From an uncultured Alphaproteobacteria bacterium (GTDB taxonomy: Bacteria; Pseudomonadota; Alphaproteobacteria; Caulobacterales; Hyphomonadaceae), in the NCBI GenBank assembly GCA_903842595.1, contig CAIMMO010000191.1, positions 1 to 58,570 on the forward strand: a stretch of 58,570 bases of DNA, given 5' to 3'. Numbering within the stretch: the first letter of the stretch is position 1; each line of letters starts with the position of its first letter. The position numbers were made by a program, and so were the translations under genes. The notes below the pieces were generated by a model. That model made no database searches. It saw only the letters and a list, made by a program, of their open reading frames with translations, and was not told the DNA's origin. Shown here piece after piece: positions 31,524-40,891 of this stretch.

Positions 31524-31556
31524 AAGGGCGGCTCTCACGGGCCGCCCTTTTTCTTT
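31524..31556 (+). terminator. Rho-independent terminator after the capsid gene
   Basis: A perfect 9-bp stem AAGGGCGGC/GCCGCCCTT (31524-31532 and 31541-31549) with an 8-base loop and a T-rich tail. It would set capsid mRNA levels apart from the tail genes. Confidence 0.9.
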
Positions 31557-31592
31557 GGGTAAGAGACACACGAAGCCGCCAAGGAGTTGGCA

Positions 31593-32201
31593 ATGGAAAC
31601 GACTGACGCCCGCAAGAACGCTCTGATCGCCGAGGCGAAGGCCTTGAAGGTGGCCATCGACGTGAACTGGACGCCAGACCAGATGGAGAAGGTGATCGCC
31701 AAGAAGCGGCCGAAGCCTGCACCGACCGAGGCCGAGATCACTGCCGAGCAGGAAGGCGCTGATGACACCGCAGCTGACGCGTTCTTTGCCGAGCGCAATG
31801 AACTGCTGGCCGCCAAGGAGGCGCTTAGCGTGCATGTCGCCGAACTCAAGGCGGCGAACGAGAAGCTCACCGTGAAGCTCGCTGCATCCAACGCGGCGCT
31901 GTTCGACCTTGAGGCCGAGAAGTCGAAGGTCGACACCGAACTGTTCGACCTGAAGCTTCTTGCAGCGGGCGGCAAGGAGACGGCCGTCACGACCGAGGAC
32001 TTCGGTGGGCCGAAAGAGGGCGCCGCCAAGCCTCGCGTGGTGCGGACAGCCGCGACCGTCCCGTGCAGGGTCACCAAGGCCGGCGACGGCCTGATCTTCA
32101 CCGGTAACCCCGGCGAGTTCTTCAAGCGCCACGACGTGTGTGAATTGCCTGTCGAGACAGCCGCTGCGCTGGAGGCGAAGGGCTGGGTGGAGACTGACTG
32201 A
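31593..32201 (+). CDS. Coiled-coil head/neck protein, 202 aa
   Basis: AAGGAG lies 6 bases before ATG 31593, so this start is preferred over a TTG two codons upstream. The N-terminal 40 residues may form a small helix-extended-helix fold (LIAEAKALKVAIDVNWTPDQ). A central coiled coil (about residues 65-115) and a C-terminal beta part with LIFTGNPGEFFKRHDVCELP follow. It lies between capsid and adaptor genes. Confidence 0.75.
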   Translation: METTDARKNALIAEAKALKVAIDVNWTPDQMEKVIAKKRPKPAPTEAEITAEQEGADDTAADAFFAERNELLAAKEALSVHVAELKAANEKLTVKLAASNAALFDLEAEKSKVDTELFDLKLLAAGGKETAVTTEDFGGPKEGAAKPRVVRTAATVPCRVTKAGDGLIFTGNPGEFFKRHDVCELPVETAAALEAKGWVETD

Positions 32202-32203
32202 GC

Positions 32204-32557
32204 ATGTCGACCAATCCCGATACCGAACTGCCAGAGTTTGGCGACTACGACGTGTCGTTCGACGTCCCGAACACCGGCACGCGCTGGCACGTGCGGTTCA
32301 ACGACGACGGATCCGTAGACACGGTGATGTCGCAGAACACCACGCAGATCCTCGACCTCAACCAGAAGCTTGCGGGCGAGACGGGGATCACGAAAGACAA
32401 GTCCATGTTCCGCGTGGCGTCGGTGCCGCTGGTTCTTCTTGAAGACTGGAAGAACCTCGGCATCGACCACCGCGATCAGGAGGGGGCCAAGAAGATCATG
32501 TCGATGCTTGGCTCCAACGAGTTCAGCAAGCTGCGCACGTCCAAGGAACGCATGTAA
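32204..32557 (+). CDS. Conserved head-region hypothetical protein, 117 aa
   Basis: Soluble mixed protein with RWHVRFNDDGSVDTVMSQNT and GAKKIMSMLGSNEFSKLRT. Small genes of this type sit between major capsid and adaptor genes in SU10-like phages. Its stop overlaps the adaptor start. Confidence 0.7.
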   Translation: MSTNPDTELPEFGDYDVSFDVPNTGTRWHVRFNDDGSVDTVMSQNTTQILDLNQKLAGETGITKDKSMFRVASVPLVLLEDWKNLGIDHRDQEGAKKIMSMLGSNEFSKLRTSKERM

Positions 32558-33180
32558 TGGCCTTGTCGACCTTCGCCGAGTTGAAGACCAGCGTTGCGGC
32601 CTGGCTGAAGCCGAACACGACGATTCCGTCGGCCGAGACAACGCTGATCGCCGACTACATCCGTATGGCGGAGGCCAAGTTCAACCGCACGCTGATGCAC
32701 CCGCTGATGGAAATGGAGGCGACGCTCACCGTCACCAGCGGGAGCGCGCCAGTGCCTGCAGAACTCCTCAACGTCATCACCATCCAGCTTACGCAGGCTC
32801 CGTACACGATCATCACGCCCTCGCAGGCGCCGCTTCTGGCGGCCACAGCTGGCTACGCCGGCAGCAACTCTCCAAGGGAGTACAAGTGGCTTGGCGAGAC
32901 ATTCAAGTTCGACACGCCCATGAGCGTCTCGGCCGCCATCCGTTACCGCCGCACCATTCCGGCGCTCAGCGATGGCAACACGACGAACTGGCTGCTGACG
33001 CGCTTCCCCGACATGTACCTGTTCGAATCCGTCCTCAACGGAGACACCCGCTTGCTTGACGACGAGCAGATGACCGTCATCAACGCCCGCAATGAGAGGG
33101 CGCACGAAGAGTTCAACGATTGGGCCCGCCTCTCGCACATGGGCATTCTCAAGCAGCGTCCTTCTGGCGGCGTGGTGTAG
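32557..33180 (+). CDS. Head-tail adaptor protein (SU10 adaptor type)
   Basis: The 207-aa protein resembles podovirus adaptors: an N-terminal helical hairpin (TFAELKTSVAAWLKPNTTIP), then YIRMAEAKFNRTLMHPLME and a late RFPDMYLFESVL region. Adaptors form the ring below the portal to which the nozzle attaches. Confidence 0.82.
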   Translation: MALSTFAELKTSVAAWLKPNTTIPSAETTLIADYIRMAEAKFNRTLMHPLMEMEATLTVTSGSAPVPAELLNVITIQLTQAPYTIITPSQAPLLAATAGYAGSNSPREYKWLGETFKFDTPMSVSAAIRYRRTIPALSDGNTTNWLLTRFPDMYLFESVLNGDTRLLDDEQMTVINARNERAHEEFNDWARLSHMGILKQRPSGGVV

Positions 33181-33183
33181 CAA

Positions 33184-34611
33184 TTGGATCCGATTCCACT
33201 CAAACTGCCGCCCGGACTGGTGAGGGGCAAACGCTCCGACTACTCGACCCAAGGTCGGTACTCGGACGCTGCTCACATCCGCTGGATCACGGAAGGCGGC
33301 GTCGTCGCGCTGAAGCCCATGAAGGGCTGGGCGCTGAGTTCCTACAGCCCGGGCACGCCTTTCGCCGCCGCTCCGCGTGGAGCGCACGCGTGGGTGGATA
33401 ACGACGAGGTGCCCTACTTCATGGCTGGCACGCACGGCGCTCTCTATGCGCGTGCAGGCTCGGGCGTGGACACCATCACGCCTACCAGCTTCACGGCCGG
33501 CAGCGCGCACGTCGGCACGTGGACGATGGACAACATGGGCGAGATCGGCATCGCCTGCTTCGACACTGACGGCCGCGTTCTGGAGTACCAGCCAGGCGGT
33601 GGCGGTGATGCAACTGTGGTGACCAACTCGCCGACCGCCAAGGCTGTGTTCGTCACCGACGAGAAGTTCCTGTTTGCCCTCGCGGTGAACGGAGATCCGC
33701 GCGCCTATGCGTGGTGTTCGCAGGACGCGCGCACGGTGTGGACAGCGACGGCTCTCAACAGCGCGGGCGACCTGCCCATCAACGAGGTCGGGCTCCTGAT
33801 GTGCGGGGCGAAGATCAAGGGCGGCGCGCTGCTCTGGACGACGACCGGCCTCTACTACAACGAGTTCATCGGCCGCCCCGACATCTACGGCAGCGAGCGC
33901 GCAGGCAACAGCTGCGGCATCATCAGCCGCAACGCCAAGTGTGTGTTCGGATCGAGCGCCTACTGGATGGGGAAGGACAAGTTCTTCTCGTTCAAGGGCT
34001 ACACCCGCGCGCTGGAGTGCGACATCGGCGACGATGTGTTCGGCAACATCAACAAGGCCTACGCCCACAAGGTCTGGGCGCATCACCGGCCCGCACACAA
34101 CGAGATCTGGTTCGCCTACCCACGAGGATCGGCGACCGAATGCACGCACGCGGCGATCTACAACTACGACAAGGACTACTGGAACCACACGCCGTTCTTC
34201 CGCGCTGCGGGCTTCGACGACGAGGTGTTCGGCGTGACGATGGCCTTCTCGGCTGCAGGCCGCATCTACGACCACGAGACGGGCTGGGTCTACGCCGACG
34301 CGGGTGACGCCGAGATCCTGCCGTATGCGCGCTCGGGGCCGCTGGAGATTGGCACAGGCGCGCGTCGCATGCAGATCGACGAGTTCTGGCCTGACGAGGA
34401 GAATCAGGGGGCGGTCGACACGTACTTCCACTTGCGGGAGGCGCCGAACGCGACTGAGTACACCATCGGCCCGTTCTCCTCGGCCGACCGGGCAGGTGTC
34501 TGCTCCACAGGGCGTCAGGTGTCGGTGGAGTATCGCTCCAAGGCGGCGACTGAGGACTTCCGCGTCGGCACGTGGAGAGCGTTTCTGGGCCCCCGTAGAG
34601 GCCGCTACTGA
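33184..34611 (+). CDS. Tail nozzle/stabilisation protein, 475 aa
   Basis: The start is a TTG at 33184, four bases after the adaptor stop. The protein has a PIPLKLPPGLVRGKRSDYS start and an all-beta body with repeated 45-60-residue units, as in the P22 gp10/SU10 nozzle proteins that form the tail tip with a propeller-like fold. It follows the adaptor, as expected, and precedes the fibre. Confidence 0.82.
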   Translation: MDPIPLKLPPGLVRGKRSDYSTQGRYSDAAHIRWITEGGVVALKPMKGWALSSYSPGTPFAAAPRGAHAWVDNDEVPYFMAGTHGALYARAGSGVDTITPTSFTAGSAHVGTWTMDNMGEIGIACFDTDGRVLEYQPGGGGDATVVTNSPTAKAVFVTDEKFLFALAVNGDPRAYAWCSQDARTVWTATALNSAGDLPINEVGLLMCGAKIKGGALLWTTTGLYYNEFIGRPDIYGSERAGNSCGIISRNAKCVFGSSAYWMGKDKFFSFKGYTRALECDIGDDVFGNINKAYAHKVWAHHRPAHNEIWFAYPRGSATECTHAAIYNYDKDYWNHTPFFRAAGFDDEVFGVTMAFSAAGRIYDHETGWVYADAGDAEILPYARSGPLEIGTGARRMQIDEFWPDEENQGAVDTYFHLREAPNATEYTIGPFSSADRAGVCSTGRQVSVEYRSKAATEDFRVGTWRAFLGPRRGRY

Positions 34612-37600
34612 TGCTCACAATCCCGCCGAAGCCAAAGTACGACGAAGACAACGAGTTTGAGTACCGCGAGGACGTTCGCCGCAAGCTTGGGCAAACGTAC
34701 AAGACGACCGGCAATCTGACTGTTCCGTTCGGCAAGAGCCTCGCCTTCACCAGCGCGCAGGGCCAGGTCATTACGTTTGGCTACAACGCCGACGGCGAGT
34801 TCACCATCCAGCAGGATGCGTCCACGCCCTTTGGCATGGCGAGCATCAGCTACGTCAGCACGGTTGAGAGCACGCTCGAAACCTCGATTGCATCGCTCAC
34901 GGTTGATGTGGAGGCGGCGAATGCTGCTGCCTCTGCGGCGGCGACCTCTGCCATATCGGCTGCGACCTCTGCAACGGCGGCGGGCACGTCTGCTACGGCG
35001 GCAAACACGAGCGCGACGACCGCGTCAACGCAGGCTTCCAACGCTGCTACGTCCGCGTCGCAGTCATCGACCTCGGCGACTAACGCGGCAGGATCGGCGG
35101 CGACTGCAACGACGCAGGCGACCAACGCGGCGACCAGCGCGACCAATGCAGGCAACAGTGCGACGGCTGCGAGCGGTTCGGCGTCAACGGCGGCGACGCA
35201 GGCAACGGCGGCGGGTGTCAGCGCAACGGCGGCGAGCGGGTCGGCGACGAGCGCCGCCACGGAAGCGTCGAATGCGGCGACATCGGCAGGCGCGGCCAGC
35301 ACGTCTGCGGGCAACGCTTCCACAAGTGCATCCCAGGCGTCTACAAGCGCGAGCAACGCGGCAGGATCGGCGTCTTCGGCATCAACGAGCGCGACGAACG
35401 CTGCGAACTCTTCCACGTCGGCAGGCAACAGCGCCACGGCGGCCAGCACATCGGCGTCAAACGCATCGACCTCCGCGACGAACGCGGGGAACAGCGCATC
35501 CTCTGCATCGACGAGCGCGACGAACGCCGCCAACTCCGCCACGACAGCTGGCGGCAGCGCGAGCGCAGCGGCAACGTCTGCGTCATCGGCGAGCACGTCA
35601 GCAACAGCCGCAGGTAACAGCGCTACATCGGCGACATCCACGCTGGTGTCTGCAAAATCCACCGTGGCGTCGGCCTTTCCGTCTACCTTCGAACGCGACG
35701 GCGAGTTCTTCACCGTTGATGGAAGCTTTAACCCCACAGCCGACCTGTCGGGCACTTTCAGCGATGTCGCCGTCGAGGGGCGCGCACTTTCTCGCACGGG
35801 CGGCCAATCCGTTCTTCAGAAAGGCCGCCTGCAAGTACGCGCTGGCCGAACGTACTCTTGCACCGCGCGCATCCGCATTCAGACCGACGCAACGAACGGC
35901 TACAACCCACAACCGCTGGTGGGCCTGGTCGCCTACACGGCTGACGGGACTTACCTCGGCGGCGCCGTGTGGACGGCGGGCTTCGTCACGAAGTCAGTTG
36001 CCGATGGATGGATGACGCTGGGCGGGACAGCCACAACGGCAACGATCCTTGGAACGTTCCCGACGGCCGCTTTTATCCGCTTCTACTCTGAGCCGTGCTG
36101 GAATGGCTCCGGCACATCTAACGCGGTCGCGCAGATTACGCAGTGCAATTTCGCTGACGTCACAGAAAGCACTGCCGCTGCTGGTAGTGCCACTGCTTCA
36201 GCATCATCGGCGTCCTCTGCCAGCACTAGCGCCACCAACGCGGGCACGTCAGCGTCAGCCGCGAGCACAAGCGCGACCAACGCAGCGACGCAAGCATCAA
36301 ACGCCAGCACGTCGGCCAGCAACGCCTCTACCAGCGCAGGCAACGCGGCATCCAGCGCGACCACAGCCGCAACGCAGGCCAGCAACGCGGCTGGATCTGC
36401 GTCTTCAGCGTCGTCGTCCGCATCATCGGCGAGTGCAAGCGCGACGGCTGCGAGCAACAGCGCTACCTTGTCGGCCACGTTCGCGTCCGGCTCGCAGGGC
36501 TCCATCAACTCGTCAGCTACGTTTGCGGACAACGCCAACGCTACGGGCGTGCCGACGAACTGGGATTTTTGGGAGAACAGCAGTGGCTGCACGCGCGTCA
36601 CGGGTATAGCGCCGCAGCCTTATGCCGTGACCATTCCCGGCGGTGCCGCAATCAACCAAGGCATCCGGCAATACATAGGCGGTCGAATCACGCAGGGTTG
36701 GCACGTGCTGGAAGCTGACGTGACGCTGAACAGCGGGTCATTCATAGGTGCCGGTGTCCACCTGAATTGGGGCCCGAGCGGCGGTATCAACAACAGCTTT
36801 AACCAGACTTTCGCGAGCAGAGAAGACGTCACCGGCGTGGCTCCCGGATCAGGAACCTCGGGGCGGCTCTACAAATTCCGCACGCTGATAAACATCAACA
36901 CGGCGTGCGACCAATCCTTCCTTTACTGCATGAGCCACTGGGAGGGCTTCGGCTCCATCGCCAGCGCCAACAGCATCACATGGCACCGCTGCGCGATCCG
37001 CGCCGCATCTCAAGCAGAGATCGAAGCGCGGCAAGCGAAGAACGACCTCGTCACGACGAATGCGAACGTAGCGAGCAACACCAGCGCGATTGCAACCGAA
37101 ACGTCCGCGCGGGCAGCAGCAGACACGGTCCTCACAGCAAGGGCAAACTCGGCCCACACGGCTGGCCAAAACCTTCTGCAGAACTCGACGTTCATAAACG
37201 GTGGCACTTCGTGGATCACGACAGGAAGTCCCGCTTACAACACAGGAGCGCAAGAGAACTCATACATTTCTATGAGTGCTGCGTTATACCAAAACGCCTA
37301 CCAAGATGTTCGCGTCGAAGTGGGCAGACGGTATTCTTTGTCAGCGGAGCTTTACAGAAGCAACGTTTCAATGTCCGCCCGTGTGTATATTCTATGGCTG
37401 AACGAGGCCCGTAACACAGACTATGGCTATGGCGCTATAATCAACCACCCCGGAGGAACCGGGTGGGCGGCTGTTAAGGCAGACCTTGAAGGGGTACACG
37501 CAGGCATGATCGCGCCGTCAGGCGCGGCGTGGGCGCGCGTGTATGTGGACAACTACCAACCGACCACATACCCGTCGGGCCAAGAAACGGCCATTCGTCG

Positions 37601-39044
37601 CGTCTGCTTCAATCGCGGTGACTATGCTGAACCGTGGTCTGAAGGTCCGGTTGAGGCCGCGCTTGCTACAACAAACGCAAACATCGCGACAAACGCATCC
37701 GCCATCGCGACCGAGACAAGCGCACGCGCTGCGGCTGACACCACACTGTCAGCAAAGATAAACGTCAACGGAAACCGCTTCCCGCATCCGCAGCCGCTGT
37801 CAACGACACTCCCTGCCGGGTGGGTTGGGACGGGATTGGAGGTTGGCACATGGCAACCTCTGGGAGGCCATTTTTACTACAGACCTCGCTCATCCGGCGG
37901 CAGCGCGACAACCGAGTACTACTACTACGACGTTGAGCCGACAGCGTCGGCATGGGTGTCAACGGGTGAGCAATACACGCTTTCCGCAGTTGGTTACGGC
38001 GGCGCGGGAACGGCTGGCGACCGTTTGGTCATGTGGCTTGAGTATTTCAACTCGGGCGGCACGATGGTTTATCAGAGCCCGCATGTTTTGCTCGCCGCCT
38101 ACGCGCCGCCAGAGCGTTACTCGACTACCGCTGCCTACACGAGCGGCGGTGAATACGTGCGTCGCCGCGTTGTGTTTGCTCGCGAATGGGCCGCGTCAGG
38201 CTCCTATCAGGATACGGTATTCAACTACATCAAACTGGAGCGCGGCCCGGTTGCGACCGCCTACACTGCTGATGGTGCGCTTACGCCGCTACAGGCCAGC
38301 GTCACCACCAACGCATCCGCCATCGCCACCGTAAACGGTGCTGCGGCATTCTGGGAAACCATCGTGAGCGCAGGCGGCGGCGACCTGTCTGCGGTGCGCC
38401 TCAAGGCCGGGTCAACCGGCTCCTACATTGAGTTGATCTCGACGGTCCTGCGCCTCGCCAACGTCTCCAACGGCGCTGTCATTGAGGTGATGCGCGCCAT
38501 CAGCGGCGAGGCGTACTTCTCGCGGCCTATCTCCAGCGACAGTGCCAGCCGACGCCTGACAATTGGACCTGGCTACGGTGTCTCAGGTTCCGAAGTCGTG
38601 CTGTGGTTCGGCCCCGTTGCAACCGCGCCGTCATCCCAGAGCAGGACCAATGGCTATTTCGCACTTGGCACTGACGGGAAAATCTATTTCGGATCGAACG
38701 ACCTTGCCGTGCTCACCACGCCGATGACGGCGACCATAACTGGCAGTGTATCCACCAGCCACAACACCAGCGTCACGCCGACAGTGAACACTACCGTTTC
38801 GGTCACCGGAGTCACAAACGCCACGTCGCCATATACGTACCAGTGGGCATTGGTGGGGCTAGATCCTGGCAGCGTAGCACCAGAACTGACGGGCGTAACA
38901 GCATCGGCTGTTGACGTTTATCGAGGCGCAACGCTTGCGACAAATGCAGATTACGGAGTGTATCTATCCTGCACGATCACCGACGCCAACGGCAAACAGT
39001 GCGTGAAACACTGGAGCTACGTGGACGTCAGCACCGCCAGTTAA
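34611..39044 (+). CDS. Tail fibre, 1477 aa, with Ala/Ser/Thr repeats
   Basis: The N-terminal 100 residues, with VPFGKSLAFTSAQGQVITF, probably attach to the tail. Two long low-complexity blocks (about residues 100-345 and 520-625) are built from Ala/Ser/Thr heptad-like repeats, typical of trimeric coiled-coil fibres. The second half has repeated ATETSARAAADT segments (about residues 825, 1025) separating beta domains that may bind receptors, and a final Ig-like domain. Bases in the receptor-domain part look less GC-rich than the rest. Confidence 0.88.
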   Translation: MLTIPPKPKYDEDNEFEYREDVRRKLGQTYKTTGNLTVPFGKSLAFTSAQGQVITFGYNADGEFTIQQDASTPFGMASISYVSTVESTLETSIASLTVDVEAANAAASAAATSAISAATSATAAGTSATAANTSATTASTQASNAATSASQSSTSATNAAGSAATATTQATNAATSATNAGNSATAASGSASTAATQATAAGVSATAASGSATSAATEASNAATSAGAASTSAGNASTSASQASTSASNAAGSASSASTSATNAANSSTSAGNSATAASTSASNASTSATNAGNSASSASTSATNAANSATTAGGSASAAATSASSASTSATAAGNSATSATSTLVSAKSTVASAFPSTFERDGEFFTVDGSFNPTADLSGTFSDVAVEGRALSRTGGQSVLQKGRLQVRAGRTYSCTARIRIQTDATNGYNPQPLVGLVAYTADGTYLGGAVWTAGFVTKSVADGWMTLGGTATTATILGTFPTAAFIRFYSEPCWNGSGTSNAVAQITQCNFADVTESTAAAGSATASASSASSASTSATNAGTSASAASTSATNAATQASNASTSASNASTSAGNAASSATTAATQASNAAGSASSASSSASSASASATAASNSATLSATFASGSQGSINSSATFADNANATGVPTNWDFWENSSGCTRVTGIAPQPYAVTIPGGAAINQGIRQYIGGRITQGWHVLEADVTLNSGSFIGAGVHLNWGPSGGINNSFNQTFASREDVTGVAPGSGTSGRLYKFRTLININTACDQSFLYCMSHWEGFGSIASANSITWHRCAIRAASQAEIEARQAKNDLVTTNANVASNTSAIATETSARAAADTVLTARANSAHTAGQNLLQNSTFINGGTSWITTGSPAYNTGAQENSYISMSAALYQNAYQDVRVEVGRRYSLSAELYRSNVSMSARVYILWLNEARNTDYGYGAIINHPGGTGWAAVKADLEGVHAGMIAPSGAAWARVYVDNYQPTTYPSGQETAIRRVCFNRGDYAEPWSEGPVEAALATTNANIATNASAIATETSARAAADTTLSAKINVNGNRFPHPQPLSTTLPAGWVGTGLEVGTWQPLGGHFYYRPRSSGGSATTEYYYYDVEPTASAWVSTGEQYTLSAVGYGGAGTAGDRLVMWLEYFNSGGTMVYQSPHVLLAAYAPPERYSTTAAYTSGGEYVRRRVVFAREWAASGSYQDTVFNYIKLERGPVATAYTADGALTPLQASVTTNASAIATVNGAAAFWETIVSAGGGDLSAVRLKAGSTGSYIELISTVLRLANVSNGAVIEVMRAISGEAYFSRPISSDSASRRLTIGPGYGVSGSEVVLWFGPVATAPSSQSRTNGYFALGTDGKIYFGSNDLAVLTTPMTATITGSVSTSHNTSVTPTVNTTVSVTGVTNATSPYTYQWALVGLDPGSVAPELTGVTASAVDVYRGATLATNADYGVYLSCTITDANGKQCVKHWSYVDVSTAS

Positions 39045-39058
39045 CACTAGGAGCAACC

Positions 39059-39382
39059 ATGCCAACCCTGCAAGAACTCATGGCCCAACAAGCCGCACTC
39101 AATGCACAGATCGCCGAGCACGAGCGCCCGCTGGTGCAGGAGGCCTACGACCTCCTCACCGGCACGGATGCGGCAGACCTCGCTGCGTCACTGACCGAGC
39201 TGCGTGACCAACTCCCCGACAGCCAGGCCAAGGTCCACATCGGCAACGTGCTGACGGTGCTCAACGCCGTTCCGCAGGTGCTGACGCAGGAACTGGCGCG
39301 GCTCAACGTGGCGTCGCCCGCGTTTGCGCTGTCCGCGCCGCCCATCGTCATGCCGCCCATCGTCATGCCGCACAGCAGCTGA
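39059..39382 (+). CDS. Hypothetical protein, 107 aa
   Basis: A helical protein starting PTLQELMAQQAALNAQIAEH, with a C-terminal Pro/Met/Val repeat (PPIVMPPIVMP). AGGAGCAACC precedes the ATG. It may be a fibre chaperone or fibre-associated factor by position. Confidence 0.65.
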   Translation: MPTLQELMAQQAALNAQIAEHERPLVQEAYDLLTGTDAADLAASLTELRDQLPDSQAKVHIGNVLTVLNAVPQVLTQELARLNVASPAFALSAPPIVMPPIVMPHSS

Positions 39383-39744
39383 TGGCAACCGCGATGGATG
39401 AGCACCTTGCATATTGCCGGGCGCTCTTTCTCGCGGCCTTTCCGGGCGAGGATGACACCTTCGCCCGGATCGAGGCTGGCGCTCGCGCCGGCCGGGTTTT
39501 CATAGAATTATCCGAAGACCGCCAGTCGTTCGCCGTCCTCCAGCCGGTGCGCGATCTTCACATCTGGACGGTAGGCGGGACTATTGAAGGGGTGCTGGAA
39601 TTGGAAGAGAATATCAGCCGACGTGCGGCGGAAGGCGGCTTTGACCGCATGACAGCTTTGCCGTCTCGTGAGGGCTGGGATCGGGCGCTTCTTCAGCGCG
39701 GGTGGAAGTCGGAGGCCAAGCTGCCTCTGGTCAAGGAACTGTGA
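39382..39744 (+). CDS. Acyltransferase-like virion gene, 120 aa
   Basis: The order of features resembles the small GNAT-like proteins common in podoviral virion gene blocks: LHIWTVGGTIEGVLELEENI, later ALPSREGWDRALLQRGWK and a final Lys-rich strand. Catalytic residues cannot be verified. It overlaps the preceding stop by one base. Confidence 0.5.
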   Translation: MATAMDEHLAYCRALFLAAFPGEDDTFARIEAGARAGRVFIELSEDRQSFAVLQPVRDLHIWTVGGTIEGVLELEENISRRAAEGGFDRMTALPSREGWDRALLQRGWKSEAKLPLVKEL

Positions 39745-39745
39745 C

Positions 39746-40888
39746 ATGAGCAGTCTTAGCAAGAAGCAGAATACCTCCAGCACCGGCACATCGACGTCCG
39801 AGTTGACGGACTGGACGAAAGCCCAGCGCGACACGGGAGCGGCGAACATCCGCAGTATTGTTGACGGCTACACGAGCCAACCTTTCAAGAAGTTCGAAGG
39901 GCCCTTGGTGGCGGGCCTGTCTGCCAACGAGCAGATGGCCGGTGACATGGCCAGAGCGAGCGCAGGCCAGAACGCTGGCCTGTTCAGCGAGGCCTCTGAT
40001 CTGATCCGGCAGGGCGCGAACACAGACATCTCGGCGACGCAGGTGGCGGGGCCGACGGCGGTGGACGCCACGCAAGTCGCTGGACCTCGCGAAGTGAGTT
40101 ACCGCACGTTCGACGCCGACCGCGTGCGCCAGCGCTACAATCCTCACGAGAAGGATGTGGTCGACGCGATTGGCACTTACATGGACGAAGACCTCACCAA
40201 GCAGATCAACGACAACCAGTTGCGTGCGGCATCGAGCGGCGCATATGGCGGAAGCCGTCACGGTGTCGCAGACGCCGAGCGCATGCGAACTGTCGGCAAT
40301 GACAAGGCGCGCGTGATGGCTGACTACCGCTACCGCGGCTACAACGATGCAATGGCCGGCGACGAGCGCGAGTCGGGCAAGCTCTTGGAGGTCGACACGC
40401 GCAACAGCGATGTCGATTACGGTGCGCGCCGAGACAATGCGCTCCGTGGCGATGCCTTCAGCCAGCGCAACAGTGACGTGGACTATGCATCTCGGCGCGA
40501 CAACGCCGTGCGGGGTGATGCGGCGGCGGTTTCAAACCGTGACAACAAGTACCAGGCGGCAGGTCTGTTCAGCGGCATAGCTGGCCAGAAGGCCGCCGAA
40601 CTCAACAACACCATTGAGATACTCCGGAGCACTGGCGCCGACGCCCGCCAGATCGAGCAGGCAAGGATGCTCGCCGAGAAGGCGCAGTACGACGAGCAAT
40701 ACGCGGATGAGTGGCGCAAGTACCAATCGAAGCTGCAGGCAGAGGTCGGCCTGTTTGGCTCTATCCCGGTGCTCACCAACAACTCGTCCACCGGCAGCAG
40801 CACGACCAAGACAAGCGACCCGCTCGGCGAGGCGGCGGCCATGCTCAAGCTTGGATCGACTGGCGCAAAAATGTTCTTCGGGGGCTGA
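39746..40888 (+). CDS. Internal virion/ejection protein, 380 aa
   Basis: A soluble helical protein with a long middle containing repeated NSDVDYGARRDNALRGDAFS-type units (NSDVDY twice, RRDNA twice). It precedes two larger proteins in a contiguous block after the tail genes, which is where podoviruses encode their ejected proteins. The ATG at 39746 is preceded by AAGGAACTG. Confidence 0.7.
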   Translation: MSSLSKKQNTSSTGTSTSELTDWTKAQRDTGAANIRSIVDGYTSQPFKKFEGPLVAGLSANEQMAGDMARASAGQNAGLFSEASDLIRQGANTDISATQVAGPTAVDATQVAGPREVSYRTFDADRVRQRYNPHEKDVVDAIGTYMDEDLTKQINDNQLRAASSGAYGGSRHGVADAERMRTVGNDKARVMADYRYRGYNDAMAGDERESGKLLEVDTRNSDVDYGARRDNALRGDAFSQRNSDVDYASRRDNAVRGDAAAVSNRDNKYQAAGLFSGIAGQKAAELNNTIEILRSTGADARQIEQARMLAEKAQYDEQYADEWRKYQSKLQAEVGLFGSIPVLTNNSSTGSSTTKTSDPLGEAAAMLKLGSTGAKMFFGG

Positions 40889-40891
40889 GCC

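Noticed and set aside
32476-34431. 651-aa open frame on the minus strand
   Set aside because: It lies antisense to the adaptor and nozzle genes, has low-complexity Arg/Val/Asp composition, and no ribosome site or coupling. Long antisense frames are common in GC-rich DNA.
34850-35797. 315-aa Ala/Asp/Val-rich antisense frame in the fibre gene
   Set aside because: It is a mirror of the Ala/Ser/Thr repeats on the coding strand.
34777-36015. 412-aa Arg-rich plus-strand frame
   Set aside because: Out-of-frame reading of the fibre repeats.
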